Source of the DNA: Ancylomarina sp. DW003
Lineage (GTDB): Bacteria; Bacteroidota; Bacteroidia; Bacteroidales; Marinifilaceae
Length of the DNA: 64,000 bases
Assembly: GCF_029029505.1 (NCBI RefSeq)
Contig: NZ_JAKJSD010000012.1
Location: 62,001-126,000, forward strand
Reading direction: 5' to 3'
Below are positions 1 to 9,595 of the stretch, piece after piece. Below the pieces are notes generated by a model. The model saw only the letters and a program-made list of their open reading frames with translations, did not search any database and had not been told where the DNA came from. Within the stretch, counting starts at the first letter, position 1. Each line of letters starts with the position of its first letter. The position numbers and the translations under genes were made by a program.

Positions 1-2027
1 CCTCGTTGTTGGGTATACCCCATCTTCTGTTGTATAGCGAGACTTTTTACATTCGCATCTTTATAAAGCAATGCACTATTAAAAATATCCCTAATTTTAT
101 TCATCATTCCAGCCTGAATTCCAGGATAAGTCTTCACTATAATATTAAATGAATCGGATGGATCCTTTATAAGTCCTTCTATAAATTTAGATTCTGATCT
201 GTAGAAAAACACAGCAGGACGATTATCGGGGTGAGCCTTCGAACCCATGGTAAAATCAGAAAATACACCCTGTATGTTTTTAGTTTTAGAATTATCACCA
301 TGTCCTGTAATATTAATCTGTCTTCCAATAATTCCATCTGTCAAAACATGGTGTATTTTTAGCATGTCAGCACATTTCTTACTTATAAGCATATCGCCTT
401 CAAGTGTTTTTCCTTTCACAAATCCTTCCCCTTCGGTAAGAGGAATATCCAATATTGATAAATAACTAGCATCAACAGAATAGAAATCTGCTACATTAAA
501 CAACTCCTTTTGCCCATCCTCAGACATAATATTATTCCCAGATTGAAAATAACAAGGTAATTCTTCACCTAGTCCGACAGTTTGTACTTCAGGCATCGAC
601 CTTAATTCATGTAAAACACTTGCAATTTTATTCCCATCCATTCCACTTGTCAACCCATAATAAATATACTCAGACTGATATCCATGAGAACTGTTTTTCA
701 TATTTGAATATTGCAAGCTTACAATAACCAGCATAGACAGAATAAAAGATGCTCCTATAAATTGAAATGAAAGTAAAACCAATTTCCATTTACTCCGTTT
801 TTCTTGATAATGTCGAAATGCATTTACCACGGGTATATTTGAGAAGAAACGAGCAGGTAAATAACTCATCAACACAATCATCAGTATCAACATGCCCAAT
901 AGAGGAGCTATTACAGAGGGGTTTAATACTGAAACTAACTTATGTCCGACTTGCTTTTCAGCTGCTGGTTGAAGTGCAACGATCATTAGAAGAGCAGCCG
1001 TTAAGGAAATGACAAAGAGCAATGCCGACTCAGAAAAAATAAGCTGTCTTAAATGGCGCGCATGAGCCCCAAAAGTTTTGTAAATAGCCGATGACTTGGA
1101 ACGCTCAGCTAGTACACTAAGTGTCAGTAGAATATAATTCAAGAGAGAAACAAATAAAACTGCAAAAGCGATGGTGCTAAGAATTAGAATAATGTCTTTT
1201 AGGTTTTCAGTGTAAACTTCCTTTATGGGTTTAAATGAATATTTCAAAACAAAATCACCATGCTGTTCTTCTATCTTCTTAATATCCTGATGAACCTCCT
1301 GCATTTTTCTTACTGCTGGTGCTAAACTTTCAGGATCAACTCCCTTTGCTAATTTTACACAAGCATAATACCGATCGTTACCCAACCAGTTATTCGTCCC
1401 ATCACCCATAAAGTGCCCAGTTGAAATCATTGAAATAAACACATCGCATTCAAAATTGGTGTTTTCTGGTAGAGCATCAAATACACCTCTAACCGTTAAC
1501 TTCTCACCAGGGTATTCTTTTAATTCTATCAGTTTTCCAACAACACTTCCTCCCATGTTTTCAGCAATTTCACTTGAAATCATACATGTCATAGGCGCTT
1601 TCAGAATCTCCACAGGCTCACCTTCGAGCATAGTTCTTGGTAATACAGTAAAAAGGTATTCATCCGCGAAAGCAAACTTAGCTTTATAGCTCTTCTTATC
1701 TTCAGTATAAAATATGGACGAGCCAATTGAATTTAGTCGAGTAGCTGCTTCTACACCTGGAACTTCAGCTTTTAAACCCGGAGCAATAGCACCGCTAACA
1801 CGATTTCGACTTTCAAGTTCATCTTCAGATTTATCTGCTTTATAATTTTCATAAACTACATAAATTTGATCTGAATCAGGATAAAAACTATCGAAACTGT
1901 AGTAATAAAATACCTCTGACAAAAGCAATATACCAAATGCTAAACCTGTAGCCAATGATATGATACGCGCTGCACTATGTTCCCCTTTTCGAAACAAACG
2001 ACGAAAGGCTATTTTTATAAAATTCAT
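1..2027 (-). CDS. MacB/FtsX-like ABC transporter permease (3' end outside window)
   Basis: Open frame from an ATG at 2027 reading leftwards off the window edge; about 675 codons are visible without a stop. The N-terminus reads MNFIKIAFRRLFRKGEHSA, followed by a hydrophobic helix, a large extracytoplasmic MacB-like core, and FtsX-type membrane segments with a second periplasmic domain. This is the four-helix, double-FtsX layout of Bacteroidota macrolide/antimicrobial-peptide type permeases of about 800 residues. It lies 44 bp downstream of a second permease and is probably the last gene of the adaptor-ATPase-permease operon. The substrate cannot be read from sequence. The family moves hydrophobic or periplasmic substrates rather than acting as a classical importer. 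Confidence 0.85.
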   Translation of the reverse strand, partial: MNFIKIAFRRLFRKGEHSAARIISLATGLAFGILLLSEVFYYYSFDSFYPDSDQIYVVYENYKADKSEDELESRNRVSGAIAPGLKAEVPGVEAATRLNSIGSSIFYTEDKKSYKAKFAFADEYLFTVLPRTMLEGEPVEILKAPMTCMISSEIAENMGGSVVGKLIELKEYPGEKLTVRGVFDALPENTNFECDVFISMISTGHFMGDGTNNWLGNDRYYACVKLAKGVDPESLAPAVRKMQEVHQDIKKIEEQHGDFVLKYSFKPIKEVYTENLKDIILILSTIAFAVLFVSLLNYILLTLSVLAERSKSSAIYKTFGAHARHLRQLIFSESALLFVISLTAALLMIVALQPAAEKQVGHKLVSVLNPSVIAPLLGMLILMIVLMSYLPARFFSNIPVVNAFRHYQEKRSKWKLVLLSFQFIGASFILSMLVIVSLQYSNMKNSSHGYQSEYIYYGLTSGMDGNKIASVLHELRSMPEVQTVGLGEELPCYFQSGNNIMSEDGQKELFNVADFYSVDASYLSILDIPLTEGEGFVKGKTLEGDMLISKKCADMLKIHHVLTDGIIGRQINITGHGDNSKTKNIQGVFSDFTMGSKAHPDNRPAVFFYRSESKFIEGLIKDPSDSFNIIVKTYPGIQAGMMNKIRDIFNSALLYKDANVKSLAIQQKMGYTQQR

Positions 2028-2070
2028 AAGTTCTTAATTGATTATTAATCGAATAATCGATTGATTAATA

Positions 2071-4485
2071 TTACTCGTATCTCAAACTTTCCACCGGATT
2101 CCGTGTGGCAGCTCTCCATGATTGAAATGAAACAGTTATTAGGGCTATTCCCATTGCAATAATTCCTGCCAAGATGAACATCCACCAACTGAGCTCCGTT
2201 CTATAGGCAAAGTTTTCAAGCCACTTTCTCAGTGTAAACCAGGCAATAGGGCATGCAATTACAAAGGCAATAGCTACCCATTTTACAAAATCACCATTTA
2301 GCATGGATAGTATTTCTTTGGTTTTTGCTCCGTTCACCTTCCTGATACCTATTTCCTGAATTCTATTGGTAATGATCAATAGAGTTAATCCAAATAGCCC
2401 GAGAGATGATATAATAATTGCAATTAAAGCTGCATAAGCGATTATCTGGCTCCATTTTTCTTCATTCTGGTATCTTTTATTTAATTGATCATCCCAAAAA
2501 TGCATATCAAGTTCTTTATTGGGTGCAACTTCTTTCCATATATTTTCTATGGATGGAATTAGTTTACTTAATTGTTCAGGATGATATTTCAGAAAAATAA
2601 ATTTACTTCTTGCAGCAAAATCAGTCCTTAATACTAAAATGAGTGATTCTAATTTTTTCTTTGTTGAATCAAAATGAAAATCTTCAACAACGCCAATAAT
2701 TTTACGCTCTCGTCCATACAAATTAATCGTTTCACCTATTGTATTATCCTTAAAACCTAAGGATGATGCAAGTTTTTCATTGATAATTACCGATAGGTGA
2801 TCAGGATGACTAGTTGAGAAATTCTCACCGTATTTTATTTTGAGTTTTAGTGTTGGGATGTAATTGTTGTCAACATTTAATAATCTTGATGCAATATTTT
2901 CTTTATTTATATTTTTAACAAAACCCGATGACCCTCCACTGATATAATTCCTATCGGTTAAGGTATGTGTCATAACACCAGCTTGGTTTTTAATTTTCTC
3001 ATTCAGAATTCTTTTTTCTACTTCATTCAGGTGGTAAATTCTTAGATTCATTATATTCTGAGAAGAAAATCCCAAATCTTTATTTTTCATGAAATTTGTC
3101 TGCTTAACTATTCCGATACTTAAAATGATCAACGTAATTGATAGAATATATTGTAACATGACAAATGATTGAACTGTAACATGTTTTTTTCTTTTACTCG
3201 GGTTTCCCGAATTTAGAATACTGCTTTGAGTGTTTCTTAGCTTGTAAACTTGAAGAGTACTTGTAGCAAGGGCAATAAGTAAAATTGTAATAATGAGAAA
3301 AATTAAAATATCAGGAATACGAATCAATTCAAGATAGATTTCACTTTGTGCAAGGACATTCATTACAGGAATTAATTCGAAACACAATAAAGTCCCAAAT
3401 ACAAATGCAACAAGGATTAGAATCGTATTTTCGGTAAACAAATGACCCAATATATCAACTGGTTTCGCACCCAGAGTCATTCTGATATTAATATCATCGA
3501 CTTTTTTTAATGACTGCCCAAGGGAAAGCATCATGAAATTGCTACAGGCAACAAAAAGAATAAGAAAACCGACTACAGAGAGTATATAAAGACCATTTTT
3601 GTTATTGTTTTTCTCATAATCGCTATCGATGTCGCTAAGGTATGTATCTTTCAGTGCTACTGCGAAAGGTGTGAAACAATTTGGAGTGTCTGCTAAATAC
3701 TTTTCTGTTTGATGTTCTTTTATGGTTTCCTGATAATAATTTAAAATTGCTTTGCCAACAAACTGTTCTGCCATTCGCGAGTTTTCTTTTCGATCTGTTT
3801 TATAATAAATGGAAGATTTACCAAAAATATTATTGGACCAAGCAAGTGTATTTGAATATTTAAACGGAACAAGCCCCGAAAATTGAATATTTGAATTTTT
3901 AGGGGGATCCTCCATTATACCGGAAATGACAAATGTTTGATTTTCTATTTTAGGAAAAGAAACAGCCATTCCTAATAATGCACCAATCTCACAGGATTTA
4001 ATAGCTCTGAATTTTTCAGCCAGACTTTCAGTAATAACAATCTCATCAGGATTTTGAAACAATTTTTCTCGATTACCATGAAGCAATTTAAAGCTGAAAA
4101 TATCAAAGAAATCTTCCTCTGTAATACATATATTTTCTTCGAAAATGTGGTTTTCAAATAATATCGATGGACCATGTGCTCCACGAAAGGCTGTACACTT
4201 ATCTACCTGAGGAACATTATCTTTTATAATTTCGGCTAGATCATGATTGAATAATGCAGCATTATATTCTTTACCACCTTCGGCCTTTAGTGTGTAATTA
4301 ACCTTGAATATCTGATCATTCTCTTTATGAAAATTATCGTAACTAAACTCCTGAGAAACATATAAGTAAATAAGAAGCAAGCACGCTGATGCTACAGTGA
4401 AACCAAGTATTGTGATAATTGAATTGAGCTTATTCCTAAGAATATTACGAATTGCGTATCGAATATTATTTTTCATGATTGACAT
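2071..4485 (-). CDS. MacB/FtsX-like ABC transporter permease
   Basis: 804 residues. An N-terminal inner-membrane helix (about residues 20-45) is followed by a MacB-like periplasmic core, a first FtsX block of three helices (about 300-430), a second periplasmic domain, and a C-terminal FtsX block ending RAATRNPVESLRYE, a tail typical of this family. The motif NRIQEIGIRKVNGAK before the last helices is also characteristic. It would act with the ATPase at 4594-5283 and the adaptor at 5332-6588 as a tripartite-type exporter or mechanotransmission complex. A second permease follows 44 bp downstream, so the complex may be a heterodimer. Substrate unknown. Confidence 0.9.
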   Translation of the reverse strand: MSIMKNNIRYAIRNILRNKLNSIITILGFTVASACLLLIYLYVSQEFSYDNFHKENDQIFKVNYTLKAEGGKEYNAALFNHDLAEIIKDNVPQVDKCTAFRGAHGPSILFENHIFEENICITEEDFFDIFSFKLLHGNREKLFQNPDEIVITESLAEKFRAIKSCEIGALLGMAVSFPKIENQTFVISGIMEDPPKNSNIQFSGLVPFKYSNTLAWSNNIFGKSSIYYKTDRKENSRMAEQFVGKAILNYYQETIKEHQTEKYLADTPNCFTPFAVALKDTYLSDIDSDYEKNNNKNGLYILSVVGFLILFVACSNFMMLSLGQSLKKVDDINIRMTLGAKPVDILGHLFTENTILILVAFVFGTLLCFELIPVMNVLAQSEIYLELIRIPDILIFLIITILLIALATSTLQVYKLRNTQSSILNSGNPSKRKKHVTVQSFVMLQYILSITLIILSIGIVKQTNFMKNKDLGFSSQNIMNLRIYHLNEVEKRILNEKIKNQAGVMTHTLTDRNYISGGSSGFVKNINKENIASRLLNVDNNYIPTLKLKIKYGENFSTSHPDHLSVIINEKLASSLGFKDNTIGETINLYGRERKIIGVVEDFHFDSTKKKLESLILVLRTDFAARSKFIFLKYHPEQLSKLIPSIENIWKEVAPNKELDMHFWDDQLNKRYQNEEKWSQIIAYAALIAIIISSLGLFGLTLLIITNRIQEIGIRKVNGAKTKEILSMLNGDFVKWVAIAFVIACPIAWFTLRKWLENFAYRTELSWWMFILAGIIAMGIALITVSFQSWRAATRNPVESLRYE

Positions 4486-4516
4486 TTTATAAATTCAGAA
4501 ACTTTTCACTTAATAA

Positions 4517-4580
4517 TTATTCATATCTCAAACTCGCAATAGGGTTTCGTGTTGCAGCTCGACTTAGTTGAAAAAACTTC
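4517..4580 (-). pseudogene. Remnant C-terminal tail of a deleted FtsX-type permease
   Basis: Between the ATPase stop and the next permease start, the minus strand still reads FFQLSRAATRNPIASLRYE followed by a TAA stop. This nearly matches the C-terminus of the neighbouring 804-residue permease (RAATRNPVESLRYE, then stop). No open frame leads into it, because the ATPase coding sequence begins just upstream. It is best read as the last ~20 codons of a third permease whose body was deleted. The visible facts are the sequence and the match; the deletion is inference. Confidence 0.7.
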
Positions 4581-4593
4581 AAAATACAATTCT

Positions 4594-5283
4594 CTATACA
4601 CGCTCCTCAACCAAAACTTCCTCTGTTACCACTTTTCCATCAAACAAGTTAATCACACGATGTGCATAGCCAGAATCTTTGTGTGAGTGGGTTACCATTA
4701 TAATCGTTGTACCTTCACGGTTAAGCTCAGTAAGCAATTCCATCACTTCTTGACCGTTTGATGAATCCAGGTTACCTGTAGGCTCATCGGCAAGAATTAA
4801 GCCCGGGTTTGACACAACTGCACGAGCAATAGCAACACGCTGCTGTTGTCCTCCTGAAAGTTGCTGTGGATAATGTTTAGCTCTATGACTCATACTCATA
4901 CGATCGAGTACTTTATTTACCATTTCCTTGCGCTTCTTATTACTAATTCCCTGATAAACCAGTGGCATTTCAACGTTCTCAAAAACATTCAATTCATCAA
5001 TCAGGTTAAAACTCTGGAACACAAAACCAATGTTCCCTTTTCTCAGGTCAGTTCTCTGTCCTTCTTTTAATCCAGCGACCTGATTATTATCAAAAGTATA
5101 TTGACCTTCGCTTGGATTATCAAGTAAACCCAAGATGTTTAGAAGAGTTGATTTTCCACAACCTGAAGGTCCCATAATGGCAACAAATTCACCTTTCTTA
5201 ATCTTCAAATTAATACTGTTTAATGCTAACGTCTCGATTTCACTAGTTCGAAACACTTTTGATAAATTTTCAATTGTGATCAT
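4594..5283 (-). CDS. ABC transporter ATP-binding protein (MacB/LolD type)
   Basis: 229 residues, the normal length for this family. Walker A is [10 protein letters not shown] (about residues 38-47), the signature is [14 protein letters not shown], Walker B is [12 protein letters not shown], and the switch histidine is in MVTHSH. The segment [21 protein letters not shown] is typical of the MacB/LolD/FtsE group, which power FtsX-type permeases at the inner membrane. It sits 48 bp downstream of the HlyD-like adaptor and upstream of the permeases in the same direction, so one operon is likely. No separate promoter was seen. Confidence 0.95.
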   Translation of the reverse strand: MITIENLSKVFRTSEIETLALNSINLKIKKGEFVAIMGPSGCGKSTLLNILGLLDNPSEGQYTFDNNQVAGLKEGQRTDLRKGNIGFVFQSFNLIDELNVFENVEMPLVYQGISNKKRKEMVNKVLDRMSMSHRAKHYPQQLSGGQQQRVAIARAVVSNPGLILADEPTGNLDSSNGQEVMELLTELNREGTTIIMVTHSHKDSGYAHRVINLFDGKVVTEEVLVEERV

Positions 5284-5331
5284 ATCTGTTTTTTTATTAA
5301 TGTTATATGGAATTGTATATTGATTTTAAGT

Positions 5332-6588
5332 TTACTTGAACTCTATTCTGTCGTTATCCCCAAAGCTTTCGTAATTATTAATAATCACTCTTTCACCAGC
5401 TTCAAGTCCTTCCAGTACTTCAAAGTATTTAGTATTCTGCCTGCCTATTTTAATATGTCGTTTTATAGCAAAATCACCCGACTCATCTAAAATAAATACC
5501 CATTGTCCACCTGTGCTTTGGAAAAAACCACCTCGAGGCAATAGAATTGCATCAACGGGTTGTCCTAACTCTAGTTTGAGATGATAGGTTTGCCCAGTAC
5601 GTAAATTCTCTGGCGAAGTACCATCAAAAATTAAATCAACCTTAAAACGTCCTTCTCTAACTTCCGGATAAACCTTTTTAGTCTTCAGAAAATAGTCCTG
5701 ATTATTTCTTTGGAATGAAGCAGAAAGGTCACGACGAACACGATCGATATAATGCTCATCTACATGAGCCTGAACTTTGAAATTATTTAAAATATGAAGC
5801 TGACCGATTCTTTGTCCACGATTAATCGATTGACCAATTTCAATATCTAAACTTCCTAGCTGACCATCTGCTGGTGCTTTTATATTCAGGTTTTCCAAAC
5901 GTTGTCTAACCATATTCAAATTCTGCTGCATATTGGCCAAACTACTATTCATCTGAATTTTTTGATTCGCTCTAAAAATTGAATCCTGCACCATTCTCTG
6001 ATATCTCAACTCTCTATCCTGACGAGACAATTCGTAATCTTCTTTCGATTGTAAATACTCTTCTTTCGACACAAATCCTTTTTCAAACAGCATTAGGTTT
6101 TGTTCATATTTTCTTTTCTGTCTGATAATATCTGTATCAATAACAAGCAGTTGCTGTTTATTACTTATCTTCTGTTGCTCCATATTAATAAGCGTATTCC
6201 TTAGCTCATTCGATTGATAAGCCAATTGTGATTCGGTATTTAAAATCTCAAGTTTTAAATCATTATTAACCAATTTCACAATCACATCTCCCTTACTCAC
6301 ATATTCACCTTCGTCAATAAGCTTTTCAACAACTTTCCCACCTTCTTCAATATCAAGATATATGGTCGTTTTAGGTTCCACCATCCCAACGATAGAAACG
6401 TAATCCTTAAAACTTCCATCCTTAACTTCAGCTATATTCAACTTATCAATCTCTGCACGAAAAGTGGAGGTTTGAGCTCCAAAAATCATCTTAATAGATA
6501 AAGCTAAAACAACAGCAGCTATGCTAAAAATGTAAATATGCTTAGCCTTAATGCCTCGCTTCTTCTCAATTTTCCTATCCATCGACAT
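5332..6588 (-). CDS. HlyD/MacA-like periplasmic adaptor of an ABC export system
   Basis: 418 residues. A short basic cytoplasmic N-terminus precedes one membrane helix (about 16-36). Then comes the split biotinyl-lipoyl/barrel-sandwich domain with a long alpha-helical hairpin between its halves (about 110-230, rich in Q, N and K), a beta-barrel domain, and a membrane-proximal C-terminal domain with the typical ending around EGLEAGERVIINNYESFG. This is the membrane fusion protein that would link the MacB-like permeases to an outer-membrane channel. It is the first gene of the minus-strand operon. Upstream lie a sigma-54-like promoter match and an inverted repeat, consistent with control by the divergent response regulator. 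Confidence 0.9.
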   Translation of the reverse strand: MSMDRKIEKKRGIKAKHIYIFSIAAVVLALSIKMIFGAQTSTFRAEIDKLNIAEVKDGSFKDYVSIVGMVEPKTTIYLDIEEGGKVVEKLIDEGEYVSKGDVIVKLVNNDLKLEILNTESQLAYQSNELRNTLINMEQQKISNKQQLLVIDTDIIRQKRKYEQNLMLFEKGFVSKEEYLQSKEDYELSRQDRELRYQRMVQDSIFRANQKIQMNSSLANMQQNLNMVRQRLENLNIKAPADGQLGSLDIEIGQSINRGQRIGQLHILNNFKVQAHVDEHYIDRVRRDLSASFQRNNQDYFLKTKKVYPEVREGRFKVDLIFDGTSPENLRTGQTYHLKLELGQPVDAILLPRGGFFQSTGGQWVFILDESGDFAIKRHIKIGRQNTKYFEVLEGLEAGERVIINNYESFGDNDRIEFK

Positions 6589-6643
6589 ACTAAATATTTT
6601 TCTTCTGATTAATCAATATTGATTCATAAAATCAATCCAATTG

Positions 6644-6660
6644 TATCTAATCCTATGCCA
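6644..6660 (-). promoter_or_regulatory. Possible sigma-54-type -24/-12 promoter for the adaptor-ABC operon
   Basis: The minus strand reads TGGCATAGGATTAGATA, ending about 55 bp before the adaptor ATG. The -24 part (TGGCA) is a good match to TGGCAC-N5-TTGC. The -12 part (TTAG in place of TTGC) has the G at the correct spacing but lacks the C. The match is partial. The case rests mainly on context: a divergent sigma-54 activator gene and rpoN in the same window. Confidence 0.35.
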
Positions 6661-6724
6661 CTACACATAAAACACACAAAACTAGATAATTACATGTAAG
6701 TCCATAAATCATAGTGTCAATTTT

Positions 6725-6743
6725 TTAGACAGGCTATGTCTAA
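6725..6743. promoter_or_regulatory. Perfect inverted repeat, candidate activator site
   Basis: TTAGACA-GGCTA-TGTCTAA is a perfect 7-bp dyad with a 5-bp spacer in the divergent region between the adaptor operon and the regulator gene. It lies about 75 bp upstream of the -24-like element, a usual distance for upstream activating sequences of NtrC-class proteins. A second TGTC...GACA arrangement overlaps its left side. Binding by the neighbouring regulator is inferred. Confidence 0.45.
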
Positions 6744-6824
6744 TATTTTGAAAAGCTTTCTACATTAGATCTGAAATTGCATAATCTGATATAGATTTTA
6801 TTTGATACCTCACCTTATTCGAAA

Positions 6825-8189
6825 ATGAAAGACGCGAAAATTTTAATCGTAGACGACAATAAAAGTATACTCTCAGCTTTAAATTTATTGCTAAATAACT
6901 CCTGTAAAAAAGTAAAGTGTATTTCAACTCCAAATTCTTTAATGACAGAGTTGAAAATAGACAACTACGATGTTGTTCTTTTGGATATGAATTTTAAAGC
7001 TGGCATAAACACAGGAAATGAAGGTATTTATTGGTTAAATCAGATATTCGAATACAACCCAGGTATTAGTGTTATTATGATTACTGCATATGGTGATGTA
7101 GAATTAGCTGTAAAAGCTGTGCGAAATGGAGCTGTCGACTTTGTTCTGAAACCATGGGAAAACGAAAAAATGCTGACTACTATTGAAATGGCTTGGAAAC
7201 TTAGTCGTTCAAAAAAAGAAGTTTCTTCCTTAAAATTGAAAGAGAGTGAACTTGTTGCTCAAATAAATTCGAAACAAAACCCTATAATAGGAACTTCTCT
7301 TGTTTGGCAAAATTTAATGAAATTGGTAAAAAAAGTAGCTTGTACAAATGCGAATATTCTTATCACAGGTGAAAATGGTACTGGTAAAGAATTAATTGCT
7401 AGAGAAATTCACAGATTATCCAACCGGTCACAAAATGTAATGGTTAATGTTGATATGGGCTCTATAGCTGAAACCCTATTCGAAAGTGAGTTGTTCGGCC
7501 ACAAAAAAGGTGCTTTTACTGATGCGCAAAGCGATAGAATGGGAAAAATTGAAGCCTCGAACAAAGGTACTCTTTTTCTGGATGAGATTGGAAACCTATC
7601 ACTGCCCATGCAAGCCAAACTATTAGCAGTTCTGCAAAATAGATCACTAACTCGCCTTGGTGAGAACACCGCTGTAGATATTGATCTTCGTCTTGTTTGT
7701 GCAACCAACTGTAAGCTCACAAAAATGATAACTAAGGGTACATTTCGCGAGGATTTACTTTATAGAATAAATACTATACAAATTGAATTGCCTCCACTTA
7801 GAGACAGGCAAGATGATATTCCTGAGCTGGTTTCTCATTTTATAAAATTATACGCAGATAAATACAATAAAAAGGGGCTAAACATATCAACGAAAGCTAT
7901 AGCTAAGCTGCAAAATTACACTTGGCCAGGCAATGTGCGTGAGCTACAACACGCCATTGAAAAAGCCGTTATTCTTTGCGAAAATCATTTAATAGGAATC
8001 AATGATTTTGTATTTAAAATGGATGAATTTACAAAGGTAGAGGCCTACGGTGGAACACTAGAAGAAATGGAAAAACAGTTGATTACAGCAGCCATCGAAA
8101 AACAAATGGGAAATCTTAGTGCTGTTTCAAGTCAGCTTGGAATTACACGCCAAACCTTATACAACAAAATAAAGAAATATGGGATATAG
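6825..8189 (+). CDS. Sigma-54-dependent response regulator (NtrC family)
   Basis: 454 residues. A receiver domain (1-125) has the acidic pair VDDN, phospho-acceptor Asp in VVLLDMNF and the conserved Lys in VLKPWE. A central AAA+ domain (about 150-380) has Walker A GENGTGKE, Walker B TLFLDEIGN and the sensor/arginine region FREDLLYRINT. A Fis-type helix-turn-helix ends the protein (GNLSAVSSQLGITRQTLYNKI). The sigma-54 contact loop reads GAFTDA, not the textbook GAFTGA. It overlaps the kinase gene by 11 bp and is transcribed away from the adaptor-ABC operon. The likely role is phosphorylation-dependent activation of that operon with RpoN. Confidence 0.95.
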   Translation: MKDAKILIVDDNKSILSALNLLLNNSCKKVKCISTPNSLMTELKIDNYDVVLLDMNFKAGINTGNEGIYWLNQIFEYNPGISVIMITAYGDVELAVKAVRNGAVDFVLKPWENEKMLTTIEMAWKLSRSKKEVSSLKLKESELVAQINSKQNPIIGTSLVWQNLMKLVKKVACTNANILITGENGTGKELIAREIHRLSNRSQNVMVNVDMGSIAETLFESELFGHKKGAFTDAQSDRMGKIEASNKGTLFLDEIGNLSLPMQAKLLAVLQNRSLTRLGENTAVDIDLRLVCATNCKLTKMITKGTFREDLLYRINTIQIELPPLRDRQDDIPELVSHFIKLYADKYNKKGLNISTKAIAKLQNYTWPGNVRELQHAIEKAVILCENHLIGINDFVFKMDEFTKVEAYGGTLEEMEKQLITAAIEKQMGNLSAVSSQLGITRQTLYNKIKKYGI

Positions 8190-9525
8190 ATATTATAACT
8201 CGATTTTATTTCTGAGATTCGTTTTACTTATTGCAGTAGCAATAAGTATAGGGTATTTTTATTCAAATAAGGCATATTATAGTTTGGGTACCTGCATCAC
8301 CTTAGAAATATATTTGGCTTGGTCTTTTATACTTTTTCTGAACAAAACACACAAACAGATGGATTACTTTGTTCAGTCCATAAAAAATAAGGATACGACC
8401 CTACACTTCCCTAAAAAATCAGGTAATAAAATTATTGATGAGTTAAATCAAAGTTTAAATGAACTGAATGGTATCATTCAGGAAGTTCAAATGAAAAGCA
8501 GAATAAAGGAAACCTATTTTGCTGAAATTCTTCAGAATATTGCCACTGGTGTTATCGTTATTACAGAAAATGGGTTTGTTACCGACGTCAACTCAGCTAC
8601 CTTAGAACTACTTGGTTTAGAAACCTTCACACACATTAAACAACTTAATCGTGTCGACTCGAAATTTAGTCTGGCCTTATCAAACCTAAAGAATAAGCAA
8701 AGAAAAGTTCTCAACCTTACTACGAAAAACGAACACATTCAGGTCATGACTCGTTGTTCTCTAATTCGTATAGAAAAAGAAGAAGTTAAGCTTATTACAC
8801 TGCAGGACATTAGAGGAGAGTTGGAACGTAAAGAAATTGACGCCTGGGTAAAACTTATCCGCGTTCTTAGTCATGAAATTATGAATTCTTTGGCTCCTAT
8901 TACGTCAATTTCACAATCTTTAAAGCAGCTATGGAAAGAAAAGCAAGCAAATTATATCGGTAATACTCAAGATTCTGATGTAAGTAAAACTTTAGATGGC
9001 TTAAATGTAATTACCCAAACAAACCAAGATCTTGTTCAATTTGTTCAATCATATAGAGTTCTTTCTAAAGCTCCAATTCCTAAACTTAATCGAATCAAAG
9101 CCAATAGCTTCTTCGATCGATTAAACATTCTCTTATCACCAATTAAAGAAGTTTCTTCCGGCGAACTAAAACTATTCAAGCCTGATAAAGATTTTAGCTT
9201 TGTTGCAGATGAACAAATGCTCATACAAGTAATTATAAATTTGGTGAAAAATGCCTCAGAAGCTTTTCAAGAAGAAACATGCATCGAACCAATAATAAAA
9301 GTGAGTGCTAAACAAAATGGTTCAACGACTGAAATAATAGTTTCTGATAATGGGCCGGGCATTCCTGATGAAATTCAGGATGAAATATTCGTGCCATTTT
9401 TCACGACTAAAGAAAGTGGATCGGGCATTGGATTAAGCTACTCAAGACAAATCATTAGAGCTCACGGTGGTAGTTTACTCTTTCAGCCCAAGCCAAATAA
9501 AACTGAATTTACGATAAGATGGTAA
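8179..9525 (+). CDS. Membrane sensor histidine kinase (NtrB-like)
   Basis: 448 residues. Two N-terminal membrane helices (about 10-30 and 37-55) are joined by a very short loop, so sensing is probably in or near the membrane. A PAS-like segment follows (about 110-215). The phospho-acceptor His lies in VLSHEIMNSLAPI, the N box in INLVKNASEAF, and the G boxes in DNGPGIPDEI and GSGIGLSYS. Its start overlaps the end of the response regulator gene (ATG at 8179), so the two are translationally coupled and presumably cognate. The signal is unknown; envelope or efflux-related stress would fit the divergent ABC operon. Confidence 0.93.
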   Translation: MGYRYYNSILFLRFVLLIAVAISIGYFYSNKAYYSLGTCITLEIYLAWSFILFLNKTHKQMDYFVQSIKNKDTTLHFPKKSGNKIIDELNQSLNELNGIIQEVQMKSRIKETYFAEILQNIATGVIVITENGFVTDVNSATLELLGLETFTHIKQLNRVDSKFSLALSNLKNKQRKVLNLTTKNEHIQVMTRCSLIRIEKEEVKLITLQDIRGELERKEIDAWVKLIRVLSHEIMNSLAPITSISQSLKQLWKEKQANYIGNTQDSDVSKTLDGLNVITQTNQDLVQFVQSYRVLSKAPIPKLNRIKANSFFDRLNILLSPIKEVSSGELKLFKPDKDFSFVADEQMLIQVIINLVKNASEAFQEETCIEPIIKVSAKQNGSTTEIIVSDNGPGIPDEIQDEIFVPFFTTKESGSGIGLSYSRQIIRAHGGSLLFQPKPNKTEFTIRW

Positions 9526-9538
9526 GTGAAAATTAAAT

Positions 9539-9572
9539 ACCCCAATTTCTATAAATGAAACCGGGGTTTTTA
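9539..9572 (+). terminator. Hairpin terminator after the two-component genes
   Basis: ACCCC-AATTTC ... GAAACC-GGGGT followed by TTTTTA, just after the kinase stop. Two short stems are interrupted by a 2-base mismatch. Confidence 0.6.
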
Positions 9573-9595
9573 TGAAATGAGATAATGTGTCAAGT

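Noticed and set aside
7409-7720. 103-codon open frame on the minus strand
   Set aside because: Lies wholly antisense inside the AAA+ domain of the response regulator; it has no family features.
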